Assembly (NCBI GenBank): GCA_964537525.1
Contig: CAZIAB010000016.1
Span: 1-17,856 of the forward strand
Direction of reading: 5' to 3'
Source: CAYMDJ01 sp964537525
GTDB taxonomy: Archaea > Aenigmatarchaeota > Aenigmatarchaeia > QMZP01
Length of the DNA: 17,856 nucleotides
The number at the start of each line of letters is the position of its first letter. Within the stretch, counting starts at the first letter, position 1. The notes beneath the pieces are model-generated. The model saw nothing but the letters and a program-made list of their open reading frames with translations, did no database searches and was not told where the DNA came from. The position numbers were made by a program, and so were the translations under genes. This document shows, piece by piece, positions 1 to 7,578 of the stretch.

Positions 1-1400
1 GCGCGGTTGAGGGGAAAGTGGTCACGAGGTTCGCGCCGTGCCCTTCTGGTCCGCTGAACATAGCACACCTCCTGAGGGCAGTGATGATAAGCTACCTCTA
101 CGCGGAGAAGTACAAGGGAAGGTTTCTCCTCAGGTTCGAGGATACGGACCCCACCAAGGTTAGGAGGGAGTATTACGGCATGATAAAGGAGGACCTGAAG
201 AGTTCGGGGGTCAGGGTTGACAAGGTAATCATCCAGTCAAGGAGGATGGGAGAGTATCTGAAGAGGGGGGAACAACTGATACTGGAAGGGAACGCTTACA
301 TGTGCACCTGCCCTGCGGAGGGATTCAGGGAGCTCAAGCTGAAGAAGCAGAACTGCCCGTGCAGGGACAACTCCCCGAAAACCAACCTGGGGATGTGGGA
401 GAAGGCCCTGAAGGGAGGGTATAAGCCAGGGGAGATAACCACGAGGCTCAAGACGAGCATGAGGGACCCCAACCCGGTCCTGAGGGACCCTCCGCTGTTC
501 AGGGTGATGAAGGAAAAGCATCCTCTGGTGGGAACGAGATACAAGTACTGGCCGCTGTATAACATGGCCAACTGCATCGATGATTACGATTACGGCGTGA
601 CCCACGTCTTCAGGGGCAAGGAGCACGAGCACAACACAGCCGTCCAGAGGATGATATGCAACGCCTTCGGGTGGGAGCCACCCGCTGTCGTCAACTTCGG
701 GATGATATACCAGCCCGGGCAGAAGGTCCACACCAGGGACATGAAGGAGTGGATAAAGAAGGGAAAGGTCTCGGGTTGGGACGACCCTTCCCTGAATACA
801 GTAAGAGCGCTTCTGAGGAGGGGCTACACCAAGGAGGCATTCAGGGAGTATGCGCTGCAGTGCGGCCTGACCAAGCACGACATAATAATGAACTGGGAGA
901 CCTTTGACGCCATGAACAAGAAGGTCATAGACATCCTCGCTGACCGTTACAGGGCAGTCGAGGACCCGGTAGAGATTGATATCAGCAGGTGCCTCAGGGA
1001 GTGGAAGACCAAGACCCCCGGGAGGATAAAGGTCCCAGTCCATCCTGACAAGCCGGACATGAGGGAGATAGAGGTCAGGGATAAAATCGTGATTCCGAAG
1101 GCCGACTATAAGAGGTTCCGGGGCAAGAACGTTCGCCTGATTGACCTCTTCAACGTGAATCTCAGCAGGAAACCATCCCTGTTGGGCGGGCAGTCCCATA
1201 CGGACATCCAGAAAATCCAGTGGGTCTCCTCACCAGGCGTGAGGGCGGAGCTGGTCTTCCCGGAGGAGAAAAGGAATATAATTACAGAGAAAGCGGTCAA
1301 ATCTTTGAAGCCCGGAGACCGGGTCCAGTTCCTCAGGATTGGCTTCTGCCTCCTCGAGAAGTCTGGAAGGAAGCCTGTCTTCATGTTCACGCACAAGTAG
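1..1400 (+). CDS. gltX: Glutamyl-tRNA synthetase, archaeal type (5'-truncated by window edge)
   Basis: Class I aminoacyl-tRNA synthetase that attaches glutamate to tRNA-Glu in the cytoplasm (family knowledge). The reading frame is open from base 3 and reads AVEGKVVTRF before the first possible GTG at 18. That matches the segment preceding the catalytic domain in archaeal GluRS, so the gene continues upstream and the N-terminal domain is missing from the window. Visible family marks are LRFEDTDP, a Cys cluster (CTC then CPC), WPLYN, HVFRGKEH and GWDDP, followed by a C-terminal beta-barrel region. Oddities: the HIGH signature reads NIAH (SGPLNIAH), and the KMSKS region reads VHTRDMKEW where homologues carry SKSK-like residues. 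The family assignment is secure, but normal charging activity is not guaranteed. The gene ends with TAG and is convergent with aEF-2. Confidence 0.9.
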   Translation, partial: AVEGKVVTRFAPCPSGPLNIAHLLRAVMISYLYAEKYKGRFLLRFEDTDPTKVRREYYGMIKEDLKSSGVRVDKVIIQSRRMGEYLKRGEQLILEGNAYMCTCPAEGFRELKLKKQNCPCRDNSPKTNLGMWEKALKGGYKPGEITTRLKTSMRDPNPVLRDPPLFRVMKEKHPLVGTRYKYWPLYNMANCIDDYDYGVTHVFRGKEHEHNTAVQRMICNAFGWEPPAVVNFGMIYQPGQKVHTRDMKEWIKKGKVSGWDDPSLNTVRALLRRGYTKEAFREYALQCGLTKHDIIMNWETFDAMNKKVIDILADRYRAVEDPVEIDISRCLREWKTKTPGRIKVPVHPDKPDMREIEVRDKIVIPKADYKRFRGKNVRLIDLFNVNLSRKPSLLGGQSHTDIQKIQWVSSPGVRAELVFPEEKRNIITEKAVKSLKPGDRVQFLRIGFCLLEKSGRKPVFMFTHK

Positions 1401-1441
1401 ATTTTTAACATTCGGCTTAAGCATTTTTTTCATGTTTTTGC
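1401..1441 (+). terminator. T-rich 3' region of gltX
   Basis: Directly after the gltX stop codon there are three T runs (about 1402-1406, 1425-1431 and 1435-1439) on the coding strand. Archaeal RNA polymerase can terminate at U-tracts, so this is a plausible terminator. It is inferred from base composition only. Confidence 0.45.
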
Positions 1442-1443
1442 TT

Positions 1444-1485
1444 ATCAGCTTTTTGAAGAAGTGTCAGCTCTCGTAAAAAGCTGAT
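1444..1485. repeat. Perfect 11-bp inverted repeat between convergent gltX and aEF-2
   Basis: The arms ATCAGCTTTTT (1444-1454) and AAAAAGCTGAT (1475-1485) are exact reverse complements around a 20-base loop. The right arm shares its last base with the aEF-2 stop codon (TTA on the plus strand, 1485-1487). RNA from either strand could form the hairpin. It could act as a 3'-end stabiliser or a bidirectional boundary; the function is inferred. Confidence 0.6.
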
Positions 1486-3719
1486 TACTCTTCCGCTTCT
1501 TCGGTTTCCTCGCCGGTGATGCCCTTCCTCTGCTTTATCTGTCCTATTATCTTCTGCTCGAGCTCCTTCGGGAGTGGCTCGTAGATGACGTCTATCAGCC
1601 AGTAGAATCCGGTCCCTCCTGTTGCTGACTTGAGGTCTGAGTTGAAGCCGAACATCTCAGCGACCGGTATCTTGGTCTTTATCTGGCTCGTTCCCTCCTC
1701 CTCTGTCATCTCGAGTATCTGGCCCCTCTTGTTGTTTATCTCCTTCGTCGCTCCGCCCATGTGCTCTGAGGGGACGTCTATCCTTATGACCTGTTTCGGT
1801 TCATACACGAAAGGCTTTGAGCTCATCATTGCCTCCCTGGTCGCCCTCCTGACAGCAGGGATGACCTGGGCAGGACCCCTGTGTATGGAATCCTCGTGGA
1901 GCTTTGCGTCGACCAGCCTGACCATCATTCCCGAGACCGGCTCCTTTGCGAGAGGCCCTCCGTCGCATGCCTCCCTGAATGATTGTTTAAGCATGTCCAT
2001 TATCTCAAGGATTGCAGTCACGCCCGTCGTGTTGTCGAGTAGCATGTTCCTCTTGTATATCTCCTTTATCTTCTTGACCTCGTCCCTGTTCATGCCAAGC
2101 TCGACCAGCTTGTCGATTAGCTCCTGGTCCTTCTTCTTTATCTCCTGGTCAGGGACCTCCCCGTGGAGCATTGCCTCCATGACCTTGTCAGGGACGGGTT
2201 CGGTGACTATGTAGAACCTGTTGTGCTTGTTCGGTGACTTCCCTTCCACTGCCTGCGGGCTCCTCTCCCTTATCCCCTCCTTGTATATCACTATCGGCGG
2301 GGAGATGGTTGCCTCAATCCCTTCCTTCTGGAGGGGTATCTCGACCTTTGCGTTGATGTGAAGCTCCCCGAGGCCCGCGACGAGATATTCCCCGGTATCC
2401 TCGTTTATCGTAATCTTCAGGGTCGGGTCCTCCCTCGAGAGCTTCTTGAGGAAGGTGATGAGCTTTGACAATTGCTTGGGGCTCTTGGGCTCTATTGCCT
2501 TGACGACAACGGGCTCGAACATGTGGGTTATTGCCTCGAACCCCTCTATGGGGTTGTCGGGGTCTGACAGAGTCTCTCCCGAGCCGGCGTCCCTGAGGCC
2601 CACTATGCCGACGATGTTCCCGGCATCCACCTCGTCCATCGCTATCCTCTGCTGGCCCTTGTAGACAGATACCTGCTGGACCCTCTCTGTCTTCTGCTGG
2701 CCAACGAGATAGACCTCCTGGCCCTTGACTATCTTTCCGGAGAATATCCTTACTGTCGCCACGTATCCCGCGTGAGGGTCGGGGTATATCTTGGTGACTA
2801 TCGCCGCAAGCTTCCCGTCAGGGTTGACTGTCATCATGTCCTTCGCGACAGGGAGCTCCTTGTCGCCCGGCCACAGCTTGGGTATCCTGTATTCCTGCGC
2901 CCTGAGGGGGTTGGGGAGGTGCTGTATGGCCATGTCCAGGACCACCCTGTGGAGCGGGGCCTTCTTGGCGAGCTCGGACTCCTGGTCATTCTCTGTCATC
3001 TCTATTATGTCCTTGAAGGATATCCCTATCTTCTTCATCACGGGGATTGATATCGCCCAGTTCCTCACCGCGGAACCGAAGGCAACGGAACCGTCATTGA
3101 CATTAACCAGCCACTTTTCCTTGTACTGGTCCTCTGCGAACTTCTGGATGAGCTTGTTGACCTCCCTGATTATCTTCATGAACCTCTCTGACATCTGCTC
3201 GGGAGTTAGCTTCAGCTCCTTGATGAGCCTGTCGACCTTGTTGATGAACAGGACGGGACGGACCCTCTCCTTTAGGGCCTGGCGGATGACGGTCTCTGTC
3301 TGGGGCATGCACCCCTCTACGGCGCAAGCGACAGCGACCACGCCGTCCACGGCTCTCATTGCCCTTGTGACGTCTCCGCCGAAGTCGACGTGTCCCGGGG
3401 TGTCAATCATGTTGATGAGATATTCCTTTCCCTCCCACTCGTGGACCATGGATACGTTGGCCGAGAATATGGTTATCCCCCTCTCCTGCTCCTGGTCATC
3501 GGTGTCCATGAAGAGCTGCTGCCCTGCATGCTCCTCGGAAATCATCCCGGCTCCCGCGAGGAGGTTGTCGGATAATGTGGTCTTCCCGTGGTCTATGTGC
3601 GCAACTATGCCGATGTTCCTTATCTGCTCTGGCTTCCTCATGAGCGTCTTTACGCTCGATGTCAAATCCTTTGCCATACGTTTCGCCATCCTATTGGCTA
3701 CGGATCGGGCTTTGTTCAT
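1485..3719 (-). CDS. fusA: Translation elongation factor aEF-2
   Basis: GTPase that drives ribosome translocation. At 744 residues it is slightly longer than usual for archaeal EF-2 (about 730). G motifs: AHIDHGKT (residues 40-47), RGIT (80-83), DTPGH (106-110) and NKVD (160-163). Domains II to V follow in one uninterrupted frame. Near the C-terminus, LHEDSIHRGPAQ contains the histidine modified to diphthamide in archaea and eukaryotes. The start is uncertain: homologues have roughly 20 residues before IRNIGI, so the ATG codons at residues 11 or 15 are credible alternatives to 3719. A TATA-like box on this strand at 3781-3792 would give a leader of about 35 bases. Divergent or convergent partners do not share an operon with it; the upstream neighbour on the same strand is rps3ae. 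Confidence 0.97.
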   Translation of the reverse strand: MNKARSVANRMAKRMAKDLTSSVKTLMRKPEQIRNIGIVAHIDHGKTTLSDNLLAGAGMISEEHAGQQLFMDTDDQEQERGITIFSANVSMVHEWEGKEYLINMIDTPGHVDFGGDVTRAMRAVDGVVAVACAVEGCMPQTETVIRQALKERVRPVLFINKVDRLIKELKLTPEQMSERFMKIIREVNKLIQKFAEDQYKEKWLVNVNDGSVAFGSAVRNWAISIPVMKKIGISFKDIIEMTENDQESELAKKAPLHRVVLDMAIQHLPNPLRAQEYRIPKLWPGDKELPVAKDMMTVNPDGKLAAIVTKIYPDPHAGYVATVRIFSGKIVKGQEVYLVGQQKTERVQQVSVYKGQQRIAMDEVDAGNIVGIVGLRDAGSGETLSDPDNPIEGFEAITHMFEPVVVKAIEPKSPKQLSKLITFLKKLSREDPTLKITINEDTGEYLVAGLGELHINAKVEIPLQKEGIEATISPPIVIYKEGIRERSPQAVEGKSPNKHNRFYIVTEPVPDKVMEAMLHGEVPDQEIKKKDQELIDKLVELGMNRDEVKKIKEIYKRNMLLDNTTGVTAILEIMDMLKQSFREACDGGPLAKEPVSGMMVRLVDAKLHEDSIHRGPAQVIPAVRRATREAMMSSKPFVYEPKQVIRIDVPSEHMGGATKEINNKRGQILEMTEEEGTSQIKTKIPVAEMFGFNSDLKSATGGTGFYWLIDVIYEPLPKELEQKIIGQIKQRKGITGEETEEAEE

Positions 3720-3780
3720 TCGATGTTAGCCCGCACGCCGTGTTTCGCCTCGTTATTTTTGGTTTAGTAATATGAGGATA

Positions 3781-3792
3781 AGTTTATAAAAG
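3781..3792 (-). promoter_or_regulatory. TATA box for aEF-2
   Basis: On the minus strand this reads CTTTTATAAACT, an archaeal TATA-type element in the short gap between rps3ae and the aEF-2 gene. A start of transcription about 25 bases downstream would fall near 3756-3762, giving a short 5' leader. Confidence 0.6.
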
Positions 3793-3802
3793 TTCTGGCG
3801 CC

Positions 3803-4474
3803 TCATGAATCGGGCGCCTTCATTACCTCTATCTTGGCAATCTCGAAGAACCTGACCGGGTATATCCTGCAGCCCCTCTTCTTCATGTCCCTCTGCAGAC
3901 CTCCGCTGGTTACCTGCCTCACGAAACCGTCTATTGTGGAGGCCTCGGCAATCTTCTTCATCTCGTCCGCTATGAAGAGCCTGACCTTTGTCTGGACAGC
4001 GCTCTCCGTGTTCCTGTTCAGAACCGCAACCGAGGTTGCCTGGAGCTTCCAGCTGTCCCTGGTCTGGATATCTGATACCACCTCTATCTTCTGGCTCCTC
4101 TTCCTGACCACCCTCATTATGTGCTCCTTGAGCGTGGAATATCCGTTGAACCTGGTGGTGACGCTCTTTCCTTCCACGCCGTCCACCCTGAAAACGAGCC
4201 TGTAATAATCACGCCCATACTGCCCCGTTAGGTCACCCAGGCTTACCTCGACGTTCCTTCCTATGAGCGTCTTGGGGTTGGTTGTCGGGGTCTCTGCGAT
4301 GGCCCTCTGGCTGAACATCTTAGGAGCCAAGATAACGAACCAGTCCTTTCCCTTCCACTTCTTTGCCGACTGGTCCCTGGACTTTCCCTTGCTCCTCTCT
4401 TCCCTTCTCTTCTGTGACCTCTCTACCTGCTCTTTCTCTCTCTTCTCGAGGTCCCTTGATCTCTCTGATGCCAT
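3803..4474 (-). CDS. rps3ae: Ribosomal protein S3Ae (eS1)
   Basis: Small-subunit ribosomal protein shared by archaea and eukaryotes. The core runs from KKWKGKDWFVILAPKMF through IAETPTTNP, SLGDLTGQYGRDYYRL and the C-terminal RRDMKKRGCRIYPVRFFEIAKIEV-like block, covering the family end to end. The N-terminal 38 or so residues are a charged E/K/R-rich extension longer than in common homologues. Two ATGs lie two codons apart. GGAG at 4481-4484 sits 6 bases before the ATG at 4474 but directly against the ATG at 4480, so 4474 is preferred (223 residues). A TATA box at 4510-4520 supplies its own promoter inside the end of the upstream recJ frame. The first roughly 155 bases overlap the recJ coding frame in a different phase. 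Confidence 0.93.
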   Translation of the reverse strand: MASERSRDLEKREKEQVERSQKRREERSKGKSRDQSAKKWKGKDWFVILAPKMFSQRAIAETPTTNPKTLIGRNVEVSLGDLTGQYGRDYYRLVFRVDGVEGKSVTTRFNGYSTLKEHIMRVVRKRSQKIEVVSDIQTRDSWKLQATSVAVLNRNTESAVQTKVRLFIADEMKKIAEASTIDGFVRQVTSGGLQRDMKKRGCRIYPVRFFEIAKIEVMKAPDS

Positions 4475-6008
4475 AACCATCTCCGTTTTCTTGTATCTTA
4501 TGTTCGGTGCTATTTAAATTGTTTTGGGTTTCCGATTCGTTCTCGATGTCGTCCATCAGGGATTCCATTAGCCTGCTCCTTTCCGGATTCTTCCGAAGGG
4601 CTTCCCTTACAAGATTGTCGGACATCTCTATGAAGCTCTCCAGCCCTTCCCTGGGTATGGTAGCGCCGCCCGCGGCTATGTGACCTCCCCCCTCCCCTCC
4701 GGTCGTTTTGGTGACGGTCTCCAGGACCTCCTTGAGGTTGAGGCCCCTCTCCGCAAGGGAGTCGTCCATCCTGGCCGATACCTTTATCTTCCCGTCCTCT
4801 GTGTCAGCGAAGGCGAACACCGGCTTTTGGCAGTCATCGGGGAGGAGGCACGACTTGTTGATTATCGAAACGACGTTGGATATTATGTGCTCAGAAATCC
4901 GGCTGCCTGCCAGTATGTAATCGGCGTGGTCTGTCGTTCTTATCGCCCGCGGGTTCTTCCTTATCCAGTCAACGCCCCTCCCAACCTCCCTGCGGTATGA
5001 CTCCAGCACCTTCCTGACGTCCGGGTAATAGCTGCTGTTGTTGAGGCATATCGCTATTCCCGCGTAGGGCTGGTCCATCTTTCCGCAGCCGTTGAGCATG
5101 GTAGCGAACTCGTTGGCATCCCTGAACTCCTCGTTCTTGTCAATGAGTTCGTAAACATCGCCGAATATCCAGTCCGGGTTGTCAGAGCCGCTCCTTATCC
5201 TCTCCTTTATTATCCCGCTCGAGAGCTTCCTCATCTCGTCATCGCTGAGCTCCGAGAGCGTCCTCCACGAGCCGTCCTTCCTTTTTAGTTCTATCCCCGT
5301 TTCCTGGAGGAAATGGATGGCGCCCATCTCAGAGCCCGAGACCTCGGGTATGTAGGGGTCAACGGAGAACTGCAGGGCCTTGTGGACAGGGCGGGTATAT
5401 CTCCCCCAGAGGCGGAGGCCCTTCATGACCTTTATCTTCCTGGTTATCTCCGCGTCCTTTAGTATCTCCTTGTTCAGGCCGAGGAGGCCCCAGTGCGGCC
5501 CTATGGAGCCTGTCTGAGAGTCCCCTATGGCACCTATTATCGCGAGCTCGCTGAGGTCCCTGTTCTCCGGGTTCAGCGCCCTCATGCATAGGTATGTGAC
5601 TCCCGAGCCGGAGATATCCTCCTCTATGCCGAATATCACGGGATTCACGTGGACGATTCTTCCTGCGTTCTCCCCTGATATCTCCCCCTGGGTCTGGTGG
5701 TGGTCCAGGATGACTATCCTCCCGGGAAGGGATTCCTGTATCTCGTTGAGGAAGCCGGCGCCGGTGTCAGTGAACAGAATGAGGTCACCCCTCTCTGAAG
5801 AGAGCTGCTTCACTATCCCTTCGCTGAGCTGCTTGACTATGGTGAGGTGGAAGGGCTTTCCCTCCCTCTCCAGGGCCCTGACAACGATGGCAGCGGACGT
5901 GATTCCGTCGGCGTCGTAGTGAGAGATGACCCTGATTTGCTTAGCGTGCTCTATGAACTCGGCTGCCCTGATGGATTCCTGTATCAGGGTCTCAAACTTC
6001 CTCTTCAT
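4320..6008 (-). CDS. recJ: RecJ-like DHH/DHHA1 single-strand exonuclease (GAN family)
   Basis: DHH-superfamily phosphoesterase of the archaeal RecJ/GAN type, a Mn-dependent nuclease that in Thermococcales associates with GINS at the replication fork (family knowledge). Motifs: SHYDADG (residues 29-35), DTGAG (81-85), LDHHQT (101-106) and GAIGDSQ (159-165). The DHHA1 glycine motif GGGHIAAGG is near 440-448. The start is set at ATG 6008 because GAGGG lies a few bases upstream and the protein then begins MKRKFETLIQ; in-frame GTG 6074 and ATG 6062 add an unconvincing extension. After about residue 475 the protein has a charged, low-complexity tail of about 85 residues, the last 51 of which are read through the 5' end of rps3ae in another phase. 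As I recall, recJ beside ribosomal genes such as rps3ae and rpsO is a common archaeal arrangement. Confidence 0.92.
   Translation of the reverse strand: MKRKFETLIQESIRAAEFIEHAKQIRVISHYDADGITSAAIVVRALEREGKPFHLTIVKQLSEGIVKQLSSERGDLILFTDTGAGFLNEIQESLPGRIVILDHHQTQGEISGENAGRIVHVNPVIFGIEEDISGSGVTYLCMRALNPENRDLSELAIIGAIGDSQTGSIGPHWGLLGLNKEILKDAEITRKIKVMKGLRLWGRYTRPVHKALQFSVDPYIPEVSGSEMGAIHFLQETGIELKRKDGSWRTLSELSDDEMRKLSSGIIKERIRSGSDNPDWIFGDVYELIDKNEEFRDANEFATMLNGCGKMDQPYAGIAICLNNSSYYPDVRKVLESYRREVGRGVDWIRKNPRAIRTTDHADYILAGSRISEHIISNVVSIINKSCLLPDDCQKPVFAFADTEDGKIKVSARMDDSLAERGLNLKEVLETVTKTTGGEGGGHIAAGGATIPREGLESFIEMSDNLVREALRKNPERSRLMESLMDDIENESETQNNLNSTEHKIQENGDGYGIREIKGPREERERAGREVTEEKGREEQGKVQGPVGKEVEGKGLVRYLGS
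4510..4520 (-). promoter_or_regulatory. Internal promoter (TATA) for rps3ae
   Basis: On the minus strand this reads AATTTAAATAG, a good archaeal TATA box lying within the 3' part of the recJ-like frame. Transcription starting about 25 bases downstream (near 4489) would leave a leader of roughly 10-15 bases that includes the GGAG ribosome-binding site. Confidence 0.65.
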
Positions 6009-6116
6009 TCCACACCCTCTAACCGGTATGCTGCCCGGCATTTCCTGAGAACCAACTTCCATCCTTCCCAACACTATTGGTTAACTGTGTATACAATTAG
6101 CTGTGAAAATATTAAT

Positions 6117-6207
6117 AACCCTTTTACCGTTCCCAAATTCGCCAGTTAACCACGTGGCAGGTAAAAGCAACGAATCCTACTTGTTGATAAAAGCGTTAAC
6201 GGAAAAA
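6117..6207 (+). repeat. Dispersed intergenic repeat, copy A
   Basis: About 91 bases, starting AACCCTTTTAC and ending AAAAGCGTTAACGGAAAAA. The middle shares TCGCCA, GGCAGGTAA, AGCAACGAATC and CTACTTG with copies at 9496 and 14888. This copy lies in a divergent intergenic region, unlike the other two, so it is not simply a 3'-end element. Confidence 0.8.
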
Positions 6208-6208
6208 C

Positions 6209-6267
6209 ACCCTTTTACTGATATCTTCCACGTTTCATAACCCTGCCAAAAGCGTGTACGGAAAAAT
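6209..6267 (+). repeat. Shortened tandem copy of the dispersed repeat (A')
   Basis: Begins ACCCTTTTACTG and ends CAAAAGCGTGTACGGAAAAA, matching the two ends of copy A directly upstream. The central CGAATC block is missing. It looks like an internally deleted second unit. Its ACGT and CTTTTACTG segments are also partly complementary to copy A's ACGTGGCAGGTAAAAG, so the pair could fold together. Confidence 0.55.
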
Positions 6268-6323
6268 TAACATGACAAACAGTTAACTTTATAAATAAGT
6301 ATCCACTAGTAAATAGTAACATT

Positions 6324-6359
6324 TTATGTTTTGTGGGGCAATCCTTCACAAAAACATAA
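6324..6359 (+). promoter_or_regulatory. Putative operator: TTTTGTG/CACAAAA inverted repeat, copy 1
   Basis: The arms 6324-6335 (TTATGTTTTGTG) and 6347-6359 (CACAAAAACATAA) are complementary except for one unpaired A, around an 11-base loop. The right arm ends 3 bases before the TATA box. A second copy with the same arms, GGG after the left arm, and the same CACAAAAACAT sequence precedes the gene at 17436. The position over the BRE/TATA region suggests a binding site for a repressor or other regulator; this is inferred. Confidence 0.55.
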
Positions 6360-6360
6360 T

Positions 6361-6370
6361 CTTTTAAATA
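6361..6370 (+). promoter_or_regulatory. TATA box of the thioredoxin-like gene
   Basis: CTTTTAAATA lies about 25 bases before the ATG at 6393. The predicted transcription start (about 6388-6393) gives a leaderless or nearly leaderless mRNA. Confidence 0.6.
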
Positions 6371-6392
6371 GAGACATTTAATATGAGGTATT

Positions 6393-7478
6393 ATGTCACG
6401 GAAAAGACCCAAGATGAGGGATGCTGACGCAGAGGATGACAGCATCCTGGAGAACACGAAGATACAGGAAAAGGAGCAAAAGGAATTCTTCAAGAAGACG
6501 AGAAACCAGCTGGCAGCTGTTGCCGGGGCTTTCTTTGTCATAGGCTTCCTGCTTTCTGCGGCGGTGACACCCCCAATAACCGGCCACGCAGTGGCAGGAA
6601 ACGCGCTTTCAGCGCAGGACGTTGGCGACAAGGTCATTGAGCAGCTGAACTCGTACCTGCTGATGGACGGCTACGACGCAGAGGTCATCTCTGCCAACAG
6701 CACGAACGGCATGGTAATGGTTGACGTGAAGATAACGTCAGGCGACCAGTCGCAGGACGTGACGTTCTTCGCATCAAGCGACGGGAAGTATCTGTTCCTG
6801 AGCGCGCCTGCCGACATGGAGAGCCCTCCTGAACAGCAGGATACACAGGAAGAGACACCAGCCGGTGAGTATCCGAAGTCGGACGAACCGAACGTGAAGA
6901 TGTTCGTTATGTCTTTCTGCCCCTACGGGGAGCAGGCAGAGAACGGGCTTGGTCCGGCCATGGAAGCCATTGGAGAGTTCGTTGACTTCGAGCCACACTT
7001 CGTGATTTACGAATCATACGGGGACAACGGACCGAACTACTGCATGGAGGATGACAGCGGAACTTACTGCTCGATGCACGGTATAAACGAGCTTAGAGAG
7101 GACATCCGGCAGGCGGTGGTCTGGAAGTATTACCCTGACAAGTGGTGGGCTTACGTCAACAAGGTAAACGCAGACTGTTCGAGCAGCAACGTGGAAACGT
7201 GCTGGAAGGATGCGGCACAGGCAGCGGGACTGGACGTTTCTGACATAGAGGCGAAGTTCGAGGCAGAGAAGTTCCAGATACTGGCTTCCGAATATGCGCT
7301 GGATGCCGAGTATGGCGTCAGGGGTTCACCCAGCATATTCGTCAATGACGCGAGCTACACGGGTGCCAGGTCTCCTGAGTCATTCAAGAGCGAGATATGC
7401 TCGGCTTTCAACACACCGCCCGAGGCATGCGGAGAGACACTCGAGGGCGGGACGGCAGCATCGAGCGGCTCCTGCTAA
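6393..7478 (+). CDS. Membrane-anchored thioredoxin-fold (DsbA-like) protein
   Basis: 361 residues. Residues 1-38 are charged and probably cytoplasmic. About 39-57 form one hydrophobic segment (LAAVAGAFFVIGFLLSAAV) without a clear cleavage need, so a signal anchor is likely with the rest outside. Residues 70-140 form a small alpha/beta domain ending DGKYLFL, resembling the N-terminal domain seen before thiol-redox domains. A linker rich in E, Q and P follows. The C-terminal domain from about 167 has the redox motif VMSFCPYG (Cys176), an inserted helical part with Cys217, 226, 262 and 270, and the cis-proline loop GSPSIFVN (311-318). The second cysteine of the usual CxxC is Gly (CPYG), so a monothiol, isomerase-like or substrate-tethering role is more likely than simple oxidase activity. 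An operator-like element and TATA box lie upstream. Confidence 0.8.
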   Translation: MSRKRPKMRDADAEDDSILENTKIQEKEQKEFFKKTRNQLAAVAGAFFVIGFLLSAAVTPPITGHAVAGNALSAQDVGDKVIEQLNSYLLMDGYDAEVISANSTNGMVMVDVKITSGDQSQDVTFFASSDGKYLFLSAPADMESPPEQQDTQEETPAGEYPKSDEPNVKMFVMSFCPYGEQAENGLGPAMEAIGEFVDFEPHFVIYESYGDNGPNYCMEDDSGTYCSMHGINELREDIRQAVVWKYYPDKWWAYVNKVNADCSSSNVETCWKDAAQAAGLDVSDIEAKFEAEKFQILASEYALDAEYGVRGSPSIFVNDASYTGARSPESFKSEICSAFNTPPEACGETLEGGTAASSGSC

Positions 7479-7565
7479 AATGGTTTGCATGAAGGGATAT
7501 CGTTTGGCTCCTTTGTCCAGGTATCCCAACCCTTCTTTATTTTAATGGGGTTAGCTCAGGCTGGG

Positions 7566-7578
7566 TTTAAAAAATATA
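7566..7578 (+). promoter_or_regulatory. TATA-like element for the possible PD-(D/E)XK gene
   Basis: TTTAAAAAATATA ends immediately before the first ATG (7579). With the usual 25-base spacing, transcription would begin near 7594-7597, closer to the second in-frame ATG at 7594. Confidence 0.4.

Larger units (their letters stand above)
6009..6392. other. Non-coding divergent region between recJ and the thioredoxin-like gene
   Basis: No convincing gene lies in these 384 bases. The region contains a full copy of a dispersed repeat (6117-6207), a shortened second copy (6209-6267), a TATA-like CTTTATAAATAAG at 6288-6299 with no obvious gene just after it, an inverted repeat (6324-6359) and the TATA box of the downstream gene (6361-6370). 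A small untranslated RNA starting near 6315 or 6100 is possible but not shown. Confidence 0.6.

Noticed and set aside
237..1199. A 320-residue minus-strand open frame inside gltX
   Set aside because: Antisense to a clear GluRS frame. The translation is rich in Leu, Val, Pro and His with no domain pattern, as expected from the complement of AGG/GAG-rich coding sequence.
2791..3729. A 312-residue plus-strand open frame inside the aEF-2 gene
   Set aside because: Fully antisense to the GTPase and domain II of aEF-2, Ser/Leu-rich and without a recognisable family. It is a shadow of coding bias.
6117..6267. A CRISPR array
   Set aside because: The units are about 90 bases, imperfect, and only two (one shortened) are adjacent. 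There are no regular spacers and no cas genes.
6288..6299. A second TATA-like box in the divergent region as evidence for an RNA gene
   Set aside because: The element is present, but there is no conserved product, fold or end signal after it that would support a separate RNA gene.
7479..7578. A tRNA or other structured RNA between the thioredoxin-like gene and the next gene
   Set aside because: AACCC/GGGTT complementarity exists around 7530-7555, but no cloverleaf, T-loop sequence or conserved core could be found. It may only be a T-rich terminator region.
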